A stretch of 17,302 nt of DNA from Chlorobium sp. (GCA_026193435.1 JAPHUN010000224.1:1-17302); one strand, 5' to 3'. Positions 6,720 to 13,852 are shown, numbered from the stretch's first letter. The notes: generated by a model not told the origin, from the letters alone. Program-made: numbers and translations.

Positions 6720-6888
6720 CAAGCTATTTCATATTTATGTTAACAATCCTGAATCGCTGCTTCTGCACAGGATCAGCGGATTTGATCCGTAGTGATCACT
6801 CATTCACTGATCAATGATCGGGGGGTAGTAATTTATACTTTTCACGGAATTTTGCAACAAAGCAACAGCGTTCACAAGCTATTTCATA
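6720..6888. repeat. 14-bp exact direct repeat framing the divergent spacer
   Basis: CAAGCTATTTCATA occurs at 6720-6733 and again, identical, at 6875-6888, 155 bp apart in the same orientation. The left copy includes the possible TTG start of the small basic protein (minus strand); the right copy lies about 80 bp before the Pmp3 start. An exact 14-mer twice in ~250 bp is unlikely by chance. It could be a regulator site or a trace of a local duplication. Confidence 0.65.
6770..6819. other. Cluster of five GATC sites with nested palindromes
   Basis: GATC begins at 6771, 6784, 6794, 6809 and 6816, five times in 49 bp. They sit in GGATCA(7 nt)TGATCC (6770-6788), the perfect palindrome AGTGATCACT (6791-6800) and TGATCA (6808-6813). 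The cluster lies between two divergent genes. It may be an operator region or a hairpin; whether this organism methylates GATC is unknown. Confidence 0.5.
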
Positions 6889-6907
6889 CAAAATGACCCA
6901 TTTACCA

Positions 6908-6936
6908 TTGCGACTTGATCCGAGAAATAGTAAATT
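6908..6936 (+). promoter_or_regulatory. Candidate sigma-70-like promoter for the Pmp3 gene
   Basis: TTGCGA (6908-6913), a 17-base spacer and TAAATT (6931-6936) fit a -35/-10 pair. Transcription would start roughly 25 bases before the ATG at 6970, leaving room for the GGAG ribosome site. This is a pattern match only. Confidence 0.3.
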
Positions 6937-6969
6937 TTGAAAAATGAACCCTTAATCCGGAGACCAACT

Positions 6970-7152
6970 ATGATAGACTTTCGCAAATGGATCCTCGCCA
7001 TCATCTGCCCACCAGCTGCGGTTCTTGACAGAGAAGTCGGGACAATTATGCTTGTTGGACTGTTGACGCTTCTCTTCTGGGTACCCGGTGTCGTTGCTGC
7101 TTTGTTTCTATTAATCGAGCGACAGACACAACACAGCCGTTCTCAGACATAG
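6970..7152 (+). CDS. Pmp3/YqaE-family small membrane protein
   Basis: A 60-residue proteolipid of the Pmp3 (UPF0057) family, small hydrophobic proteins linked to membrane potential and salt/stress tolerance. Start: ATG at 6970 with GGAG seven bases upstream; an in-frame TTG at 6937 lacks such a site. Two membrane segments are visible, WILAIICPPAAVLDREVG (with the family's double proline) and TIMLVGLLTLLFWVPGVVAALFLLIE (with the conserved PG pair), then a short polar tail RQTQHSRSQT. It stands alone on the plus strand, with hairpins between it and mobBA. Confidence 0.88.
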   Translation: MIDFRKWILAIICPPAAVLDREVGTIMLVGLLTLLFWVPGVVAALFLLIERQTQHSRSQT

Positions 7153-7233
7153 TTTTCATGGGTTGCTTTTTCCACTCAATTCACGTGCAGTAAAGAGTCT
7201 CATTCTCTTTTCTTCTCCTGTTCATGCGACAAC

Positions 7234-7288
7234 GTAAGACTTCTTCTTACAGTGAATGCAACTGCGGGGGACACTGAAGAGTTCCCCG
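7234..7288 (+). other. Two successive hairpins in the mobBA leader
   Basis: Hairpin 1: GTAAGA (7234-7239), 5-nt loop, TCTTAC (7245-7250). Hairpin 2: CGGGGGAC (7265-7272), 8-nt loop ACTGAAGA, GTTCCCCG (7281-7288), eight pairs including one G-T. Hairpin 2 ends 28 bases before the mobBA ATG. Neither is followed by a T-run, so they are not classical terminators. They could be the 3' end of the Pmp3 transcript or a structured mobBA 5' leader. Confidence 0.5.
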
Positions 7289-7316
7289 TGTTGATGCATA
7301 GTGATCAGAAAAGCTG

Positions 7317-8483
7317 ATGAATAACCGGAAAAAGAAAGCCCACATGAGCAGCGGATCGGACAGTTCCTTTCATCCTTTTGAAATCGCCTTCTGCGGTTAC
7401 TCCAACTCGGGAAAAACCCGGTTGATCTCCCGTCTTGTCTCTCAACTGAGCAGACGCTTCACTATCGGCTACTACAAACACGGCTGCCACTCTTTCGACA
7501 TCGACCAGGAAGGCAAGGACTCCTCTATAGTCTGCGAATCAGGGGCTTCCGTCGTCATGCTCTCTGACCCTCAAAAGCACGCCCTGATTGGATCGTCTGC
7601 CCCTGATCCGCTTCTGACGCAGACCTCCCTGCTTGCTGTTGACATGCTCATGGTTGAAGGGCTCAAAGAACTCCCTCTTCCAAAAATTGTTGTTGTTGAC
7701 AAAGAGCTCAAAATACTTGAGCTCATCCGTTCACAAACCGTTACACATGTTGTCGCCCTGGTCGCTCCTGAACCTGCCGCCATTCCTGATTTTCCCGGTC
7801 TCCCTGTCTTTCATCGGGACAACATTGACGGGATTGCCGACTTCATCGTCAACCGGTTTCTCAGCATCGTTTCCGGCAAACCTCTTTCCGGACTGGTTCT
7901 CGCTGGAGGAAAAAGCCGACGGATGGGTACGGACAAAGCTCTCATCACCTACCATACGCGGAACCAACTCATGCACACGGCGGAAATGATGCGGCATCAC
8001 TGCCAACAGGTCTACCTCTCCTGCCGTGCGGAGCAACAGGACGGTTACCGTGAATTCGGATTTCCGCTTATTGCCGACAGCTATCTGGAGATCGGCCCCC
8101 TTGGAGGCCTGCTCTCAGCGCAGAAGCTCTCTTCAGAAACATCATGGCTTGTTTGCGCATGTGACCTGCCGTTCATCGACCATGCGCTTCTGCATGAGCT
8201 TGTTCGTCAACGCGATCCTTTCTCCTTCGCGACGTCCTACCGGCATAATGATACAAAAACACCCGAACCGCTCTGCACGATCTACGAACCCAAAAGCAGA
8301 CTTCCGCTTATCATGCGGCATGCTGCAGGAAACAATTCCCTGCGATCATTTCTTCAAGATTTTCCCATTCATTACCTTTCAGTAAAGGATCCTCTTCGTC
8401 TTCAGAACATCAATACTCCTGAAGAACAGATACAGGCTTCCAGATCTTTGTCTGAAGAAAACGGAAAGAAAAGAACACATTGA
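7317..8483 (+). CDS. mobBA: Fused MobB-MobA (Moco guanylyltransferase with GTP-binding adaptor)
   Basis: A 388-residue two-domain protein. Residues ~20-185 are MobB: P-loop G27-YSNSGK-T34 after IAFCG, then IGYYKHGCHSF, a Mg-binding-type VDMLMVEGLKELPLPKIVV block and the late DNIDGIADFI. Residues ~190-380 are MobA, which adds GMP from GTP to Mo-molybdopterin: L195-AGGKSRRMGTDK-207, IGPLGGLLSAQ, D283 in ACDLPFID, EPLCTIYEP and a terminal LRLQNINTPEE. MobA usually needs only ~190 residues, so both domains look complete. The ATG has only a weak A-rich ribosome site. Bis-MGD made by this route is the cofactor of PsrA/PhsA-type enzymes such as the one at the right edge. Order MobB then MobA in one chain is seen in some bacteria. 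Confidence 0.94.
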   Translation: MNNRKKKAHMSSGSDSSFHPFEIAFCGYSNSGKTRLISRLVSQLSRRFTIGYYKHGCHSFDIDQEGKDSSIVCESGASVVMLSDPQKHALIGSSAPDPLLTQTSLLAVDMLMVEGLKELPLPKIVVVDKELKILELIRSQTVTHVVALVAPEPAAIPDFPGLPVFHRDNIDGIADFIVNRFLSIVSGKPLSGLVLAGGKSRRMGTDKALITYHTRNQLMHTAEMMRHHCQQVYLSCRAEQQDGYREFGFPLIADSYLEIGPLGGLLSAQKLSSETSWLVCACDLPFIDHALLHELVRQRDPFSFATSYRHNDTKTPEPLCTIYEPKSRLPLIMRHAAGNNSLRSFLQDFPIHYLSVKDPLRLQNINTPEEQIQASRSLSEENGKKRTH

Positions 8484-8561
8484 GGCCTTTCCTTTCAGCA
8501 TTAACTCTGGAGGTGGCCGGTTACTGAGTGAAGTGAACAAAAAGCCTGAGGAGAAACGATC

Positions 8562-9053
8562 ATGCGAATACTTGCCGCCCTTGATTTATCCGACGTGACC
8601 GATAACGTAGTCTCCAGCGTACGAAAAATTGCTCACGCATCCTCTTCAACAGTAATCCTGCTTCACGTTCTGCCCGAGGAAGGCCAGGGAATTGAATTCC
8701 ACCCGACTATCGATCCACAGTATCAACCCCCTGAAAAATACTACCATCAGCCCGATTCTTCTGAGGAGGGTGATAGTGTCCCGATTCTGCATGATCGGAA
8801 TTTCAAAATCCTGCAGAACATCTCGGATGACCTCAACAATTATGGAGTTGACGCCAAGGTGTCCCTGGTTCACGGTAATGCCTTACAGGTGATTGTCGAA
8901 CAGGCTGAAAAAGAACAGGTTGACCTGATCATTCTCGGTTCACACGGTCACAAAAACCTCTACCATTTTTTTGTCGGTTCCGTCTGCTCAGGTTTGGTGA
9001 ATGAAACCAGCGTCCCCGTGGTTATTGTGCCCAAAGCACTGAAAAAGCAATAA
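8562..9053 (+). CDS. Universal stress protein (UspA family)
   Basis: A single-domain Usp of 163 residues: start MRILAALDLSDVTDNVVSSV, HVLPEE after strand two, VSLVHGNALQVIVEQAEKEQVDLIILGSHGH, and a complete ATP-binding motif G126-x2-G129-x9-G139-S140, followed by VPVVIVPK. The insert between strands two and three (residues ~40-80) is rich in Pro, Tyr, His and acidic residues and longer than in minimal Usps. GAGGAG lies eight bases before the ATG. It starts 78 bp after mobBA on the same strand, so co-transcription is possible. The specific stress is unknown. Confidence 0.93.
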   Translation: MRILAALDLSDVTDNVVSSVRKIAHASSSTVILLHVLPEEGQGIEFHPTIDPQYQPPEKYYHQPDSSEEGDSVPILHDRNFKILQNISDDLNNYGVDAKVSLVHGNALQVIVEQAEKEQVDLIILGSHGHKNLYHFFVGSVCSGLVNETSVPVVIVPKALKKQ

Positions 9054-9188
9054 GAAAACACCACTGTCAACTACTGTACTCAGCAAAGCAGCCGTGTACT
9101 CTGAAAGAAAGAGAATCTCTTCTGTCATTCAAGTGTAACTTTTCCATCAACCCTTGTAACTCTACCAACACTCCCGTGCCACTCATCT

Positions 9189-9286
9189 GTCATTCCCGTG
9201 CTTGACACGGGAATCCATCGTTGGTGCCGGGATCTGCATGGATGCCGGATCACCCCGTGTAATATTATTACACAGGGCGGCATGAC
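9189..9286. repeat. GTCATTCCCG...GCATGAC-type inverted-repeat element
   Basis: The 98-bp element is bounded by GTCAT (9189-9193) and its complement ATGAC (9282-9286). Arm 1 is a perfect 9-bp hairpin ATTCCCGTG-CTTGA-CACGGGAAT (9192-9214), followed by CCATC. Arm 2 is ATGCCG (9242-9247) ... CGGCAT (9278-9283) enclosing CCC/GGG and GTGTAATA-T-TATTACAC (9257-9273). This layout matches the widespread dispersed repeats that read GTCATTCCCG...GGATGCCGG...CCGGCATGAC in many bacterial genomes. It lies in the 345-bp convergent spacer (9054-9398) between usp and nqrF. The rest of that spacer shows only short palindromes and no gene, and no nqrM-like gene was seen there. Confidence 0.75.
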
Positions 9287-9308
9287 TGTATGTGGTTTTG
9301 AGCTTTTT

Positions 9309-9336
9309 TACCGGTTTTCAGGAGGGAATCCCGGTA
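9309..9336. other. Short inverted repeat TACCGG/CCGGTA in the usp-nqrF spacer
   Basis: TACCGG (9309-9314) and CCGGTA (9331-9336) form a 6-bp stem with a 16-base loop that contains GGAGGGAATC. A T-run (9304-9309) precedes it on the plus strand, the wrong side for a plus-strand terminator, and on the minus strand it is followed by A's. The function is unclear. Confidence 0.3.
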
Positions 9337-9398
9337 CATGATCGGCTCAATGTATATTTCTACAATTCGAGTTTTCGAACTCACATGAATTATTCAGG

Positions 9399-10628
9399 TT
9401 AAGAAAATTCGTCGTAGGCGATCATCTCTTTCTCGACGCCAAGGCTGTAAAGCATCCTGTCCACTGACGATATCATTATCGGTGGACCGCACATGTAGTA
9501 CTCTATCTCCTCCGGCTCTTCATGAGCCTTGAGATAGTTCTCATACAGGACGTTGTGAATGAAGCCGGTCGGACCGTCCCAGTCATCGCCGGGCTGAGGG
9601 TCAGAAAGGGCGACATGGTAGCTGAAGTTGGGAAATTCACCGGCAATTGCCCTGAACTCTTCATCGTAAAACATCTCTTTTTTCGACCGCGCTCCATACC
9701 AGAAGGAAACCTTCCTGCGGGTTTTCATGGTTTTGAACAGGTGAAAAATGTGTGACCGCATCGGGGCCATTCCCGCTCCCCCGCCGATATAAACCATCTC
9801 CCTGTCTGTCTCTTTTATAAAAAACTCCCCGTAAGGACCTGAAATACGAACCTTGTCGCCTGGCTTCAGATTGAAAATGTATGATGATCCTACGCCTGGA
9901 GACACTTTTTCCCACTTGTCCGGAGGAGGAGTAGCGATACGAACGTTCAGTATGATGACACCCTCTTCAGCGGGATGATTAGCCATCGAATAGGCCCGAA
10001 AGGTCGACTCCCTGTTCCGGCCGACAAGCTGCCACATAGTGAATTTATCCCAGTCATCCCTGTACTCCTTTCCGATAGTGAAATCTGAAAACAGGATTTC
10101 CCTGTACTCGGGAATATCGATCTGGATATAGCCGCCCGCCCTGAACGCCAGTTTTTCATTTTCCGGAAGTTGCAGAACCAGCTCTTTGATAAACGTAGCG
10201 ACGTTGGCATTGGAACGAACCGTGCACTCCCACTGACGGATATTGAAGATCTCTTCAGGAACATACACCTTCATCTCCTCCCTGACCTTCACCTGACAGG
10301 CCAGGCGTACATCCTGCTTCACCTCGGCCCGCGAGACATGGTTCAGCTCTGTCGGAAGCACCTGACCGCCTCCCTCGGTGATCCGGCACTTGCACATCCC
10401 GCACGTGCCTCCGCCCCCGCAAGCCGACGGAATGAAAATTTTTTCGTCGGAAAGTGTGGACAGCAGACTTCGTCCCGGGCTGACCGACAGGGCGTAGTCA
10501 GGATCATCGTTGATCGTCACCGTAACCTTTCCCTGCGGCAACAGCTTACTGGCCGCGGCATTGAGCAGAGCGACAAGCAGCAGGACTATCACCACAAAAA
10601 CCAGTACAGCTGAGAGAGCGACAAGCAT
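9399..10628 (-). CDS. nqrF: NqrF, NADH dehydrogenase subunit of Na+-NQR
   Basis: Electron entry subunit of the Na+-pumping NADH:quinone oxidoreductase. It has 409 residues, the normal length. An N-terminal membrane anchor (~3-23) is followed by a [2Fe-2S] ferredoxin domain with C70, C76, C79 and C111 (ACGGGGTCGMCKC ... RLACQ). The ferredoxin-reductase domain carries the FAD motif R211-AYSMAN-217, a glycine-rich NADH motif IGGGAGMAPMRSHI (~281-294), WYGARSKKEMFY, and MCGPP (~379-383), ending AYDEFS. It is the last gene of nqrABCDEF but stands 180 bp from nqrE, unlike the other, tightly packed genes; a large hairpin fills part of that gap. The ATG at 10628 has no clear ribosome site. Confidence 0.97.
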   Translation of the reverse strand: MLVALSAVLVFVVIVLLLVALLNAAASKLLPQGKVTVTINDDPDYALSVSPGRSLLSTLSDEKIFIPSACGGGGTCGMCKCRITEGGGQVLPTELNHVSRAEVKQDVRLACQVKVREEMKVYVPEEIFNIRQWECTVRSNANVATFIKELVLQLPENEKLAFRAGGYIQIDIPEYREILFSDFTIGKEYRDDWDKFTMWQLVGRNRESTFRAYSMANHPAEEGVIILNVRIATPPPDKWEKVSPGVGSSYIFNLKPGDKVRISGPYGEFFIKETDREMVYIGGGAGMAPMRSHIFHLFKTMKTRRKVSFWYGARSKKEMFYDEEFRAIAGEFPNFSYHVALSDPQPGDDWDGPTGFIHNVLYENYLKAHEEPEEIEYYMCGPPIMISSVDRMLYSLGVEKEMIAYDEFS

Positions 10629-10716
10629 TGATAGAATTCTATTAACTCAGTTAGCGTGAAGCACAAATAAAGATACCGGCAGATCTCGTGCGTGTCTGGA
10701 GCAGCATGCGGACAAA

Positions 10717-10761
10717 GCACGAAAACCGGAGTGCAGAAAAACGCACAGAAGGATTTCGTGC
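10717..10761. other. Nested hairpin in the nqrE-nqrF gap
   Basis: Outer stem GCACGAAA (10717-10724) pairs exactly with TTTCGTGC (10754-10761). After one A/A mismatch CC (10726-10727) pairs with GG (10751-10752). Inside, GTGC (10731-10734) pairs with GCAC (10743-10746) around an 8-base loop. No T-run follows on either strand. It lies in the only long gap of the nqr operon and could be a processing or stability element, or an attenuator tuning nqrF. The remaining gap (10629-10808) shows no gene. Confidence 0.6.
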
Positions 10762-10808
10762 AATGCCGGCAAAGTATTCGAGACGCAGAACAAATTATTC
10801 GTTACCCC

Positions 10809-11435
10809 TTACAGATCGATTCCGGAGAACGACATATAGGCCATGGAGATCAGGCCGGTTAATAGCATCGCGATGCCAAGACCTCTCAAACCTTTAGGAA
10901 CATTTGAGTATTTCAATTTATAACGCATGGTAGCCAGAGTAACGATCGCGAGAAAAAAACCGATTCCTGCGCTCGCACCGAATACGGTAGCCTCCATAAG
11001 GTCATACTCCCGTTCCACCATGAACAGCGATGAACCAAGAATAGCGCAGTTTACCGCTATCAGCGGCAGAAAAATACCGAGTGACTGATACAGGGTAGGA
11101 CTGACCTTGTCAAGGATCATTTCAACAAGCTGCACCATTGCCGCAATGGTGGCAATGAAAACAATAAAGGTCAGAAAGCCGAGGTCGACCTGCTCCATTC
11201 CCGCGATCCCGGTCCATTGCAGAGCCCCTTTGTCGAGGAGGTAGTTGGTAATCATCCAGTTTACAGGGACAGTGATACCGTTTACAAAAACAACTGCAAG
11301 ACCCAGACCGATAGAGGTTTCCACCTTTTTGGAAATAGCAAGAAACGAGCACATCCCGAGAAAGTAGGCAAGCAGGATGTTCTTGATGAATATGGTTTCA
11401 ACCGCAAGGCTGAGTAAATGCACGACCTGTTCCAT
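10809..11435 (-). CDS. nqrE: NqrE, Na+-NQR membrane subunit
   Basis: An integral membrane subunit with six predicted helices; NqrE and NqrD are inverted-topology homologues that hold an iron cofactor between them. It has 208 residues (typical ~198-205). The cysteines expected as ligands are present: C29 (FLGMCSFLA) and C130 (IAVNCAILG). The start is ATG at 11435, sharing one base with the nqrD stop (TAATG), with a strong GGAGGAG just upstream; a further upstream in-frame start would add 13 residues read from within nqrD. The C-terminus is LISMAYMSFSGIDL. An RnfA/E paralogue is excluded by the full nqr gene order. Confidence 0.96.
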   Translation of the reverse strand: MEQVVHLLSLAVETIFIKNILLAYFLGMCSFLAISKKVETSIGLGLAVVFVNGITVPVNWMITNYLLDKGALQWTGIAGMEQVDLGFLTFIVFIATIAAMVQLVEMILDKVSPTLYQSLGIFLPLIAVNCAILGSSLFMVEREYDLMEATVFGASAGIGFFLAIVTLATMRYKLKYSNVPKGLRGLGIAMLLTGLISMAYMSFSGIDL

Positions 11436-12064
11436 TACTCCTCCGTATAACCGGTTATGGTTCTCTGCACCCAAACAAGCAGCCCGAGTATGATAAACGC
11501 GCCGGGAGCAAGCAGCATAAAACCGTTATTGACATACCATCCGCCCTGATCGACGTAGAGAAACCGGGGAACAATCTGGATACCAAGCATGGTGCCGCTT
11601 CCCAGCAACTCCCTTGCGCCCGCTACCAGCAGAAGGATCAAACCATACCCTATGCCGTTTCCCAATCCGTCGAGGGCCGATTCCCCTATGGTGTTCTTGA
11701 GGGCGAAGGCCTCTGCCCTGCCGAGAACAATGCAGTTGGTGATAATCAGACCGACAAAAATACTCAGCTGCTTGCTGATATCGAACAGGAACGCCTTGAG
11801 AATCTGATCGATACAGATAACCAGTGTCGCGATAATGGTCAGCATGACGATGATCCTGACCCTTGAAGGAATCAGGTTACGTAATGCTGAGACTATAGTG
11901 TTGGAACCGACAAGCACAAAGACCAGCGCGGCGGACATCACCAGCGCCGTATCCATTTTGACGGTAACCGCAAGTGCGGAACAGATACCCAGCACCTGCG
12001 TCGTAATCGGATTGCTCTTTGCAAGAGGTCCGGCAAATGTATCAAACGCTTTCTTTATCGCCAT
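11435..12064 (-). CDS. nqrD: NqrD, Na+-NQR membrane subunit
   Basis: A 209-residue membrane subunit, normal length. It begins [33 protein letters not shown], with C28, and has C111 in [18 protein letters not shown], matching the paired iron-ligand cysteines of NqrD/NqrE. Helices carry [23 protein letters not shown] and a C-terminal [20 protein letters not shown] lies upstream of the ATG. The gene begins 20 bp after nqrC and its stop overlaps the nqrE start by one base. Confidence 0.97.
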   Translation of the reverse strand: MAIKKAFDTFAGPLAKSNPITTQVLGICSALAVTVKMDTALVMSAALVFVLVGSNTIVSALRNLIPSRVRIIVMLTIIATLVICIDQILKAFLFDISKQLSIFVGLIITNCIVLGRAEAFALKNTIGESALDGLGNGIGYGLILLLVAGARELLGSGTMLGIQIVPRFLYVDQGGWYVNNGFMLLAPGAFIILGLLVWVQRTITGYTEE

Positions 12065-12084
12065 GATGAGTCCTCTTCATACGC

Positions 12085-12711
12085 TTATCTCAGCAGCTGG
12101 AGATAGTCTGTAAGGTTTTTCCGCAAAAACGTGTTGATTGCGCCCGTAGTCAGTGATGCGCCGCTTATCCCGTCAACCGCATGCTCACTCTCTTCCTCGA
12201 GCCTGGCTTTTGCTATAGTGATTGAAACCAGCTCGCCGTCCCGGAAGATTTTCTTTCCTCTGAACCGGTTTGCAAATGCATCTTTTTCAATCTCTCCTCC
12301 AAGCCCCGGCGTTTCTCCGTGATCGTAAAACGATATGCCTTTAACGGTATTTTTATCCGGTTCCAGCGCGATAAAACCATTGATGGTAGACCATACCCCC
12401 TTTCCGGACACCGGAAGAATATACCCTTCAGGGCTCTGAAGCGAGCCGTAGATATAATACTCCCTCTCGTTTCCATCACTGTCCGTTACTGTCTGTTGGG
12501 TGAATTTCGTCGTGTAGAGCTCTTCGACTTCACTGCCGCTCATACCCGGCTCAAGCAGACCGACAGTTTTCAGTACGTTTTTTTTCGTATCGAGCGCCTT
12601 GTTGAACTCCTGCCGCTCCTGCAGGTTTATTTTCAGCATCGAGAGAAGCAGGGCGGAAATAACGGCCATCGTTATGACGAAAAAATATGTATAACTGTTA
12701 CTGCTTTGCAT
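12085..12711 (-). CDS. nqrC: NqrC, FMN-carrying subunit of Na+-NQR
   Basis: A 208-residue protein with one N-terminal membrane helix (YFFVITMAVISALLLSML) and an extracytoplasmic FMN-binding domain. The domain has GKGVWSTINGFIALEPD, GISFYDHGETPGLGGEI and the flavinylation site HAVDGISGASLTTGA, where ApbE attaches FMN by a phosphoester bond. The acceptor position here is Ser186 (12156-12154) rather than the Thr of well-studied NqrC. It is shorter than Vibrio NqrC (~257), mainly in the segment after the anchor. Start: ATG at 12711 with AGAGGG upstream, overlapping the nqrB end by 14 bp; a longer form from 12750 would read through nqrB coding sequence without support. Confidence 0.96.
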   Translation of the reverse strand: MQSSNSYTYFFVITMAVISALLLSMLKINLQERQEFNKALDTKKNVLKTVGLLEPGMSGSEVEELYTTKFTQQTVTDSDGNEREYYIYGSLQSPEGYILPVSGKGVWSTINGFIALEPDKNTVKGISFYDHGETPGLGGEIEKDAFANRFRGKKIFRDGELVSITIAKARLEEESEHAVDGISGASLTTGAINTFLRKNLTDYLQLLR

Positions 12712-13852
12712 AAGCCCTCTTTCTTTTTGCGATATTCTGCTGCAGCACAAAGTAGTCGATCATCGGCGCGAAAGCATTGCCAAGCAGAATAGAGAGCATG
12801 ATGCCTTCAACAAAGGCCTGATTCAGGACGCGGATCAACACGCAAAAAAAACCGATCAGAACACCATATATCCATCTCCCGGCATTTGTCTGGGAAGCAC
12901 TGACCGGGTCGGTAGCCATAAAAACAATGCCGAATGCAAAACCGCCCATAACCAGATGGTAGAGGGGAGTCAGCGAGAGCATTGAATTCTGTGAAGCCGG
13001 TGCAATCATGTTTGCAAGCAACGCAGTGGCGACCATACCGGCAACCCCTCCGGCCATGATCCTCCAGTTGGCGATTCTTGTAACAAGAAGTAACGCTGCC
13101 CCGACAAGAATGGCAAGAGTGGATGTGCCTCCGACAGAACCCGGAACAAACCCCAGGAACATATCGCTCATACTGTATCCTGCACCTGAAACAAGCCCCA
13201 CGGCATCAGCCCCCTGAACAGAGGATGCCGCAGCAAGAGGAGTCGCCGCGGTCAGCTCATCGGCAAGCGACCACACAGGATCACCCGACATCTGTCCGGG
13301 ATAGGCAAAAAAGATAAAGGCACGGGCCACAAGCGCCGGATTGAAAATGTTGTATCCGGTTCCGCCGGTTACCTCCTTGCCGATAACAATCCCGAAGGAG
13401 ATGCCCGCCGCAACCATCCAGAGCGGAATACCCGGCGGCAGGGTCATCGGCAGGAGCAGCCCTGTAACGAGAAATCCTTCGTTGATATCATGACGGCGCA
13501 CAACGGCAAACAGCACTTCCCACAGACCGCCTACAATGTAGGATACAAGAATGAGAGGCAGAACAGCCAGAACGCCTGTCTGCATATTCTGCAGGAAACC
13601 CGCCTCGGGAGAGACCTGATAGCCGGTGTTGTACATGCCAAAGAAAAGGGCCGGCAGAAGCGCGACGATCACGGTAATCATCGAGCGCTTCATATCGACA
13701 GCATCGCGTACATGCGGGGCAAGAGATGTAGCCGTTCCAGGGACGTATAAAAGGGTATCGACCATCTCATAGAGAGGAGCAAACCTGTTCCACCGTCCCC
13801 CCTCCTGGAAATCGGGTTCGATACGGTCAAGAATGTTTCTTAAACGTCTCAT
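12698..13852 (-). CDS. nqrB: NqrB, main membrane subunit of Na+-NQR
   Basis: A 384-residue membrane subunit of the NqrB/RnfD family, a little shorter than Vibrio NqrB (~415). It binds riboflavin and a covalent FMN and takes part in Na+ translocation. Landmarks: DMKRSMITVIVALLPALFFG, GFLVTGLLLPMTLPPGIPLWM, GKEVTGGTGYNIFNPALVARAF, the FMN site DELTAATPL with acceptor Thr204 (13243-13241), and late MGGFAFGIVFMATDPVSASQT. The residue before Ala-Thr is Ala where Gly is usual. A weak GATGAG lies before the ATG. The gene starts 38 bp after nqrA ends and overlaps nqrC by 14 bp. Confidence 0.97.
   Translation of the reverse strand: MRRLRNILDRIEPDFQEGGRWNRFAPLYEMVDTLLYVPGTATSLAPHVRDAVDMKRSMITVIVALLPALFFGMYNTGYQVSPEAGFLQNMQTGVLAVLPLILVSYIVGGLWEVLFAVVRRHDINEGFLVTGLLLPMTLPPGIPLWMVAAGISFGIVIGKEVTGGTGYNIFNPALVARAFIFFAYPGQMSGDPVWSLADELTAATPLAAASSVQGADAVGLVSGAGYSMSDMFLGFVPGSVGGTSTLAILVGAALLLVTRIANWRIMAGGVAGMVATALLANMIAPASQNSMLSLTPLYHLVMGGFAFGIVFMATDPVSASQTNAGRWIYGVLIGFFCVLIRVLNQAFVEGIMLSILLGNAFAPMIDYFVLQQNIAKRKRAYAKQ

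Noticed and set aside
7153..7316. Moco riboswitch ahead of mobBA
   Set aside because: Only two small hairpins are seen; the known Moco riboswitch is much larger and multi-stemmed, and its conserved parts were not recognised.
9054..9398. Possible nqrM or apbE downstream of nqrF
   Set aside because: No frame shows the small cysteine-rich NqrM pattern or ApbE motifs; the stretch consists of inverted repeats.
9360..9398. Terminator for nqrF from the GAGTT/AACTC hairpin just after its stop
   Set aside because: The stem is only five pairs and is not followed by a T-run on the minus strand.
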